From an uncultured Mycoplasmatota bacterium (GTDB lineage: Bacteria; Bacillota_I; Bacilli_A; RF39; UBA660), in NCBI GenBank assembly GCA_948469065.1, contig CAOKKL010000004.1, forward strand, positions 1 through 32,475: a stretch of DNA of 32,475 nucleotides, given 5' to 3'. A model generated the notes under the pieces. The model made no database searches and was not told the origin of the DNA. It saw nothing but the letters and a program-made list of their open reading frames with translations. The position numbers and the translations under genes are program-made. Shown piece by piece: positions 32,069 to 32,475 of the stretch; position 1 is the first letter of the stretch; every line of letters starts with the position of its first letter.

Positions 32069-32475
32069 TAACCTTGTTTTTTATAATAGTTATATAATTC
32101 TTTAAATCGATTAAAATGTACCACTTCTCTTTGTCGTAACCATAAAAGTGGTCCTAGTAAATCTTCATCATCGGTTAAATCAATTAAATTTTCATAAATA
32201 GCTCTTGCTTTTTGTTCTGCAGCCATATCTTCGGATAAATCTGCTAAAACATCTCCTGTTACCGCAAAATAAGATACAGTAAATGGATTTCCAGAAGAAT
32301 CACTTGGATATACACCTTTGCCATGTTCAGTAAACATACTTCCAAGACCGCAAGCTTCTAATTCTTCTACTGTGGCATCTTTTGTAAGTTGATGAATCAT
32401 AGTGGCAATCATTTCACAATGTCCTAATTCATTTTTACGATTATGTTATCAGTCAAAGGGCAATAAAATAATATC
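32065..32475 (-). pseudogene. cotJC: CotJC-type manganese catalase, 5' part missing or shifted
   Basis: The frame 32065-32412 matches the C-terminal part of spore-coat manganese catalase CotJC: MIATMIHQLTKDATVEELEA, then a metal-site region and the WLRQREVVHFNRFKELYNYY end, with the last Glu-His metal ligand pair. Upstream, the frame reads NRKNELGHCEM (with the ExxH ligand pair) but is stopped by TAA about 33 bases before the ATG. Another frame reads CPLTDN, which resembles the expected upstream part. One or a few extra bases in the A-run at about 32435 would join them. This can be a real frameshift, or an error near the sequence end. The gene runs off the window. Confidence 0.65.

Overview
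The window is very AT-rich, codes densely, uses the standard code (TGA is a stop, for example at the end of infB) and has strong Shine-Dalgarno sites. It carries core Firmicutes genes (scpA-scpB, the rimP-nusA-infB cluster, rpsO-pnp) and forespore genes (spoIIAA, a SigF-type sigma factor, spoVAC-spoVAD-spoVAE, dacF and a CotJC-type manganese catalase). This fits a spore-forming, somewhat reduced member of the Bacilli near the Mollicutes/Erysipelotrichia side. That placement is inferred from gene content only.

Layout. 1-2.4 kb: tRNA-Arg(CCU), a DUF975/CmpB-type membrane protein and a small HD-domain protein, all on minus. 2.6-3.8 kb: tRNA-Leu(CAA), then a plus-strand gene for a papain/transglutaminase-like protein, bracketed by two related copies of a tRNA-end/terminator/promoter module. 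3.8-6.7 kb: minus operon of a membrane-anchored protein, a HAD-like protein, scpA and scpB. 6.7-7.25 kb: mostly non-coding, with a very short membrane-peptide ORF or deleted gene and a series of terminators. 7.25-10.1 kb: spoIIAA-sigF and spoVAC-spoVAD-spoVAE. 10.2-14.8 kb: an LCP-family enzyme, a plus-strand tandem-repeat protein with an in-frame stop, dacF, and a VanY-like peptidase. 14.8-17.4 kb: rpsO-pnp. 17.5-20.2 kb: dCMP deaminase, a polysaccharide deacetylase and an unknown gene. 20.3-25.9 kb: the translation/transcription cluster rimP-nusA-rnpM(ylxR)-infB-rbfA-(alpha-CTD-like protein)-truB. 26-32.5 kb: an anchored protein with an in-frame 18-bp repeat, an IS fragment, UPF0316, zinc-ribbon and CmpB-type membrane proteins, trmL, a thioredoxin-like membrane protein, a GT2 glycosyltransferase and a broken or partial cotJC at the edge.

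The most notable system is the forespore switch. In the classical arrangement, spoIIAB (anti-sigma factor and kinase) lies between spoIIAA and sigF. Here spoIIAA is followed by the sigma gene after 8 bases, with no spoIIAB, and the SpoIIAA residue that SpoIIAB would phosphorylate is a glutamate. Both changes point the same way: partner-switching control of SigF appears to have been lost or rewired in this lineage. Other unusual points are a RimP reduced to its N-terminal domain, an alpha-CTD-like protein in the infB cluster that lacks the DNA-contact residues, a HAD protein without its nucleophile, a dacF whose start codon and signal peptide look damaged, and a tRNA-end module that is repeated around a small gene cassette.
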